Below are positions 60,995 to 64,000 of a stretch of DNA of 64,000 bases, piece by piece (position 1 is the stretch's first letter; each line of letters starts with the position of its first letter). Location: the NCBI GenBank assembly GCA_964532595.1, contig CAZHIQ010000014.1, positions 17,548 to 81,547 on the forward strand. The letters run 5' to 3'. The notes below the pieces were generated by a model that saw only the letters and a list, made by a program, of their open reading frames with translations, ran no database searches and had not been told where the DNA came from. The stretch is from Chryseosolibacter sp964532595. GTDB lineage: Bacteria; Bacteroidota; Bacteroidia; Cytophagales; Cyclobacteriaceae. The translations under genes were made by a program, and so were the position numbers.

Positions 60995-62892
60995 AGAAAA
61001 CGTTTTTCACCCTGATTATTTTGTTCGTCTGCGCTCAAACTAAGGCGCAGGAGGTAATGACGCCCGAGCGCCTGTGGCAACTTGGACGCGTCGGGGCTAT
61101 TGGAATTTCACAAGATGAGAGGTTTCTCGTCTACAGGGTCGCCGTGCCCAACATCGCCACAAACACGACCAGCGTCAAATTGTATCGTGTTCCGCTGACG
61201 GGAGGAAGCGTAGAGGAGATCCCATCTTCCGAGGGAATCGTAAGGGACAAGCACACCTCTCCCGACGGTAGGTACCGTCTTAGTGTCAGGGAAGTGAAGG
61301 TCAATAAGGTATTGGGAAAAGAGTTTTATCCTGACCTGCCTCTTTCGGATGTGTATATCTACGAGTCTTTGAACTATCGCCACTGGGATACCTGGAATGA
61401 TGGCCGGTACAGCCATCTATTCGTTCATGCATCCGGTGATGAGGAGGGTATTGACATTATGAAGGGCGAGCCCTTTGATTGCCCGCAGAAACCCTTTGGC
61501 GGTGACGAAGATTATACGTGGAGTCCTGATAGTAAACGGGTCGTATATGTGGCGAAGAAGAAGGCGGGTACTGACTACGCAGTCAGCACGAATTCGGATA
61601 TCTATGCATATGATGTTGCGACCGGTAAGACGGAGAATCTCAGTGAAGGAATGATGGGATACGACACCCACCCCGTGTTCTCCAGTAAGGGTGCATTAGC
61701 CTGGCTGAGCATGGGGCGCGACGGTTATGAGTCTGACAAGAACGATATTGTCGTGTTGAACGAGGGAGTAAAGATGAACCTGACAGCTCATTGGGACGGA
61801 ACGGTAAATACCTTTGTATGGAGCCATGACGGTCGAAAGATATACTTCACAGCTCCGGTTGACGGAACGGTTCAGATTTTTGAAGTCGACTACCCAGGGA
61901 GAACCAGGAAGATGCCAGTTGTAAAGCAGCTGACACAAGGGCAGTTCGATGTCACGGGTATTATCGGACAGGTCGGCGGGATGCTTTATGTTACCCGGAC
62001 AGATATGAACCACGCTACCGAGGTTTTCAGCGTAGATCTCCGCAAAGGGTCGTTTACCCAATTGACACATGTTAACGACGAGATATATAGCAATCTCTCT
62101 CTGAGCAAAGTCGAAAAACGGTACGTACAAACAACGGATGGGAAGCAAATGCTGGTATGGGTGATTTTTCCACCCGATTTTGATCCCTCGAAAAAGTATC
62201 CCACCCTGTTGTATTGTCAGGGAGGTCCGCAGTCGTCCCTTACGCAATTCTATTCGTTCCGCTGGAATTTTCAGCTGATGGCTGCGCAAGGATATATCGT
62301 GGTTGCTCCTGCTCGTCGTGGTATGCCGGGATTTGGTGTAGAGTGGAATGAGCAGATTAGCAAGGACTGGGGTGGTCAGGTAATGCGTGATTACCTTGCC
62401 GCTATCGACGACGTTGCGCGTGAAAACTACGTTGACCGAGACCGTCTGGGGTGTGTCGGGGCGAGCTACGGCGGATATTCGGCCTTCTTCCTTGCCGGGA
62501 TTCATGAGAATCGATTCAAGACCTTCATCGCACATGATGGAGTCTTCAACCTCAAGAGTATGTACGGAACAACCGAAGAGCTGTGGTTCGTTAACTGGGA
62601 TATCGGGGGAGCATATTGGGAAAAGGACAACAGCGCTGCACAGAAGACATATGCGGAGTTTGATCCCAGTAACTTTGTCGATAAGTGGAATGCTCCCATG
62701 TTGATTATTCAGGGAGGCAGGGATTTCCGCGTTCCTCCCGGGCAGGGGCTTGAGGCTTTTCAGGCGCTACAGCTTCGGGGAATTAAAAGCAAGTTGCTTT
62801 ACTTCCCTGAGGAAAATCACTGGATACTGGGAGCCCAGAATGCGCTGGTGTGGCAACGAGAGTTCTTTAAGTGGCTTGACGAGACGCTTTAG
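60991..62892 (+). CDS. Exported S9 family (prolyl oligopeptidase/DPP-like) peptidase
   Basis: 633 residues with a signal peptide (FFTLIILFVCAQTKAQ). An N-terminal beta-propeller with WD40-like blades (YTWSPDSKRVVYVAKK, FVWSHDGRKIYFTAP) gates the C-terminal alpha/beta hydrolase. The triad is Ser in GASYGGYSAFF, Asp in IIQGGRDFRVPP and His in FPEENHWILG. It is translationally coupled to the response regulator (ATGA overlap), an unusual pairing of a two-component output with a periplasmic peptidase. Ends 14 bases before convergent era. Confidence 0.92.
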   Translation: MKKTFFTLIILFVCAQTKAQEVMTPERLWQLGRVGAIGISQDERFLVYRVAVPNIATNTTSVKLYRVPLTGGSVEEIPSSEGIVRDKHTSPDGRYRLSVREVKVNKVLGKEFYPDLPLSDVYIYESLNYRHWDTWNDGRYSHLFVHASGDEEGIDIMKGEPFDCPQKPFGGDEDYTWSPDSKRVVYVAKKKAGTDYAVSTNSDIYAYDVATGKTENLSEGMMGYDTHPVFSSKGALAWLSMGRDGYESDKNDIVVLNEGVKMNLTAHWDGTVNTFVWSHDGRKIYFTAPVDGTVQIFEVDYPGRTRKMPVVKQLTQGQFDVTGIIGQVGGMLYVTRTDMNHATEVFSVDLRKGSFTQLTHVNDEIYSNLSLSKVEKRYVQTTDGKQMLVWVIFPPDFDPSKKYPTLLYCQGGPQSSLTQFYSFRWNFQLMAAQGYIVVAPARRGMPGFGVEWNEQISKDWGGQVMRDYLAAIDDVARENYVDRDRLGCVGASYGGYSAFFLAGIHENRFKTFIAHDGVFNLKSMYGTTEELWFVNWDIGGAYWEKDNSAAQKTYAEFDPSNFVDKWNAPMLIIQGGRDFRVPPGQGLEAFQALQLRGIKSKLLYFPEENHWILGAQNALVWQREFFKWLDETL

Positions 62893-62906
62893 AGCGTCTC
62901 CTGCCA

Positions 62907-63794
62907 TTACTCGTAGTAGCCGAACTGCTTCAGGCGAGCCTTTTCCTTTCTCCAGTTGGCGGCTACTTTGACCTGCGTTTCGAGGAAGATCTTCTTTCCG
63001 AAGAACGCTTCCATGTCTTTTCGCGCTTCGGTGCCTACCTTCTTGAGAGCACTTCCGGCTTTTCCGATGACAATGCCTTTCTGTGAGTCGCGTTCAACGA
63101 AGATCAGAGCGCTGATCCGAATGATGTTGGGCTCTTCCTTGAATGCTGTTATTCCCACTTCACAGCTGTAGGGAATTTCTTCCGCATAGTTGAGGAAGAT
63201 TTTTTCCCGCAAAATTTCAGACGCAAAGAAACGTTCAGTTCTGTCGGTGAATTCGTCGGCGGGAAAGAATGGCGGATGAATCGGCAGAAGAGCTTTAACG
63301 GCCTCAAGGATTCGATCAAGGTTTACTCCGGTGACGGCCGACACAGGGATGATATCATGAAGCTCGGGATAAGCCTGTCGCCAGTGAGCTGATTCTACGG
63401 AAACCTGTTCGGCCTTCGCCAGGTCGATCTTATTGATGAGGAGGATAACCGGTGTGCCTGCTCTCCGGATACGTTCATAAGTCTTTTCATCGTATTGGTC
63501 GCCAAATTCAACAACGAGTAGTATCACATCCGCATCTTCAAGGGAAACCTTGACGTAATTCATCATAGCCTCGTGCAACGAATACTTTGGCTCAAGAATC
63601 CCGGGCGTATCGGAGTACACGATCTGATAATCTTCTCCATTTAGTATCCCCATGATCCGGTGTCTTGTAGTTTGTGCTTTCGAGGTGATGATTGACAGGT
63701 TTTCACCTACCAGTCGGTTCATGAGCGAAGACTTTCCTACGTTTGGCTTGCCAACAATACTGACAAATCCGGATTTGAAGTTTTTTTGGTCCAT
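62907..63794 (-). CDS. era: GTPase Era
   Basis: About 295 residues from ATG 63794; a TTG 9 bases upstream is also in frame. GTPase motifs GKPNVGKSSLMN (G1), TTRHRIMG (G2), SDTPG (G3), LLINKIDLAK (G4), then the KH domain (KGIVIGKAGSALKKVGTEARKD) that binds the 3' end of 16S rRNA. Essential 30S assembly checkpoint protein. Confidence 0.95.
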   Translation of the reverse strand: MDQKNFKSGFVSIVGKPNVGKSSLMNRLVGENLSIITSKAQTTRHRIMGILNGEDYQIVYSDTPGILEPKYSLHEAMMNYVKVSLEDADVILLVVEFGDQYDEKTYERIRRAGTPVILLINKIDLAKAEQVSVESAHWRQAYPELHDIIPVSAVTGVNLDRILEAVKALLPIHPPFFPADEFTDRTERFFASEILREKIFLNYAEEIPYSCEVGITAFKEEPNIIRISALIFVERDSQKGIVIGKAGSALKKVGTEARKDMEAFFGKKIFLETQVKVAANWRKEKARLKQFGYYE

Positions 63795-63865
63795 ATCCGG
63801 CAAGTTACTTGATTTTTAGCTCTAAGGAGTCTACTTTTGTGCCTCGCTAACGAATTCGCGGGAAC

Positions 63866-63873
63866 TATATTTG
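63866..63873 (+). promoter_or_regulatory. Promoter -7-like element facing right at the window end
   Basis: TATATTTG matches TAnnTTTG on the plus strand, divergent from era. A TTTG at 63836-63839 is 26 bp away, longer than the usual spacing. It points to the tRNA-like sequence and whatever lies beyond the window. Confidence 0.4.
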
Positions 63874-63944
63874 CTGTTAAGGCGGTTATAGATTCGCGGG
63901 CGCGAAAACCCGAGCGGCACGAGCAAAGATATCGAGATTTGAGT

Positions 63945-64000
63945 TGTTGGTAGCTCGTTGGGCTCCTATCCGCCTGAGGCGGACACAAGTTCGAGTCAGG
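63945..64000 (+). pseudogene. Broken initiator-tRNA-like sequence carrying a palindrome (runs off the window)
   Basis: GTTGGTAGCTCGTTGGGCTC (63945-63964) resembles the D-arm and anticodon 5' side of an initiator-type tRNA, and CACAAGTTCGAGTC (63984-63997) a T-arm 5' side and loop. The expected anticodon ATAACCC segment is replaced by TCCGCC, TGA, GGCGGA (63969-63983), a perfect palindrome, and the T-stem cannot close (CAGG follows instead of CTTG). No cloverleaf forms, so it is not a working tRNA. It is either decayed or a repeat built from tRNA pieces. Confidence 0.4.

Overview
The window is chromosomal DNA from a member of the Bacteroidota, most likely Cytophagales. The evidence is a MurF-alanine racemase fusion, TonB-dependent receptors with carboxypeptidase-regulatory-like plugs, PD40/OmpA and DUF2911 proteins, a rpsU-xerC-hpf gene string, and repeated promoters of the Bacteroidota type (TTTG, about 19-20 bp, then TAnnTTTG) with few Shine-Dalgarno sequences. 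Base composition looks even throughout. I see no insertion sequence, prophage, CRISPR array or intact tRNA/rRNA gene.

Layout. 1-8 kb: cell-wall ligase/racemase (cut by the window edge), a small exported protein, then a TonB receptor plus lipoprotein pair behind a near-perfect palindromic operator that overlaps its promoter, a HisA-like protein lacking one catalytic Asp, a PD40/OmpA-like protein and a DUF2911 protein. 8-16 kb: a 40-residue membrane protein, a LOG-family protein, a retropepsin-PDZ protein, then a likely specialised-metabolite locus: FAD oxidoreductase, TIM-barrel lipoprotein, UbiA prenyltransferase, type III polyketide synthase and methyltransferase. 16-27 kb: CorA, a TSUP permease, a PLP enzyme divergent from a PA0069-type radical SAM protein, an M20 dipeptidase, and a 1641-residue exported protein I cannot assign. 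27-32 kb: an RsmI-like methyltransferase, metK, hpf, xerC, rpsU and an acyl-CoA dehydrogenase. 32-37 kb: nucleotide-sugar genes ugd, uxs, rfbB and rfbA (UDP-xylose and dTDP-sugar precursors for surface polysaccharide), then a glutaminyl-cyclase-like lipoprotein. 37-44 kb: rimP-nusA-infB behind a canonical promoter and a terminator-like leader hairpin, then lemA and prfA. 44-55 kb: an M28 peptidase, a serine hydrolase overlapping a holin-like membrane protein, a DnaQ/GIY-YIG nuclease, a MoxR ATPase, and a beta-helix lipoprotein followed by a TonB receptor, both preceded by 11-bp-period direct repeats. 55-64 kb: a TIGR01777 epimerase-like protein, a VWA-like membrane protein, rarA, a histidine kinase/response regulator/S9 peptidase operon, era, and a broken tRNA-like sequence carrying a palindrome at the very end.

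The most interesting signals are the type III PKS/UbiA locus, the palindromic operator over a TonB receptor promoter (probably Zur- or Fur-like metal control), PhoB-like direct repeats in front of the second TonB receptor and its partner lipoprotein, the rimP leader hairpin, and the pattern that most convergent gene pairs here have abutting or overlapping stop codons.
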